NCBI GenBank assembly: GCA_944360115.1
Contig: CALVTH010000014.1
Span: 1-40,428, forward strand
From: an uncultured Clostridia bacterium
GTDB taxonomy: Bacteria > Bacillota > Clostridia > Christensenellales > CAG-917
Direction: 5' to 3'
DNA: 40,428 bases
The position numbers and the translations under genes are program-made. How positions within the stretch are numbered: position 1 is the stretch's first letter; the number at the start of each line of letters is the position of its first letter. This document shows, piece by piece, positions 40,399-40,428 of the stretch. The notes under the pieces were generated by a model. That model ran no database searches. It worked only from the letters and a program-made list of their open reading frames with translations, and was not told the DNA's origin.

Positions 40399-40428
40399 CC
40401 CGCACGGGGTCGGCCGGCGTCACGCCCT

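Overview
This is a GC-rich stretch of bacterial chromosome with densely packed housekeeping genes. It looks like a low-abundance or uncultured member of the Firmicutes, class Clostridia (Christensenellales-like groups would fit, but that is a guess). The reasons are a sporulation pair (yabP-yabQ) at the right edge, lipoproteins with a Gram-positive lipobox, an ECF-transporter/truA cluster, a VanW protein, DegV, a WalJ-like hydrolase, clear TTGACA/TATAAT promoters in short AT-rich islands, and GGAGG ribosome sites. I see no phage, insertion sequence, CRISPR array, rRNA or tRNA gene.

Layout, left to right. 1-1909: a leftward promoter aimed off the window, a ZIP metal transporter (minus) and a DegV lipid-binding protein (plus). 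2089-5733: phosphoglucomutase (minus), a VanW protein (plus), then a small lipoprotein and an XRE repressor, divergent and sharing a pair of near-identical palindromes. 5813-11238 (minus): operon tilS-hpt-cca-rmuC-PHP phosphatase. 11316-14624: tyrosine phosphatase (minus), an esterase-like hydrolase (plus), an ArsB/NhaD-type anion transporter (minus). 14848-17145: a 765-residue lipoprotein. 17348-22618 (minus): mfd, pth and a shortened GlmU. 22763-22987 (plus): an unknown small membrane protein.

23129-31451 (minus) appears to be one nine-gene operon read from a promoter before glnS: glnS, a four-zinc-ribbon coiled-coil protein, two unknown four-helix membrane proteins, a WalJ-like metallo-hydrolase, two tandem CPBP intramembrane proteases, rlmH and tadA. 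The zinc-ribbon protein and one of the membrane proteins share a proline-rich VPYxxQD motif, which makes this trio the best candidate for an undescribed system in the window.

31685-39349 (minus) is a second long operon: a condensation-type acyltransferase, a short-form alanyl-tRNA synthetase, a PHP histidinol-phosphatase homologue, ecfA1-ecfA2-ecfT, truA and an unknown 120-residue protein. A perfect palindrome sits over its promoter. 39500-40398 (plus): yabP-yabQ.

Nine adjacent gene pairs overlap by exactly four bases (ATGA or GTGA), so translational coupling is common. Five or six genes instead have a -10 box six bases before the start codon and no ribosome site, the pattern of leaderless mRNAs. 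Pieces of the Bacillus gcaD-pth-mfd-yabP-yabQ-tilS-hprT neighbourhood all occur here but in rearranged order.
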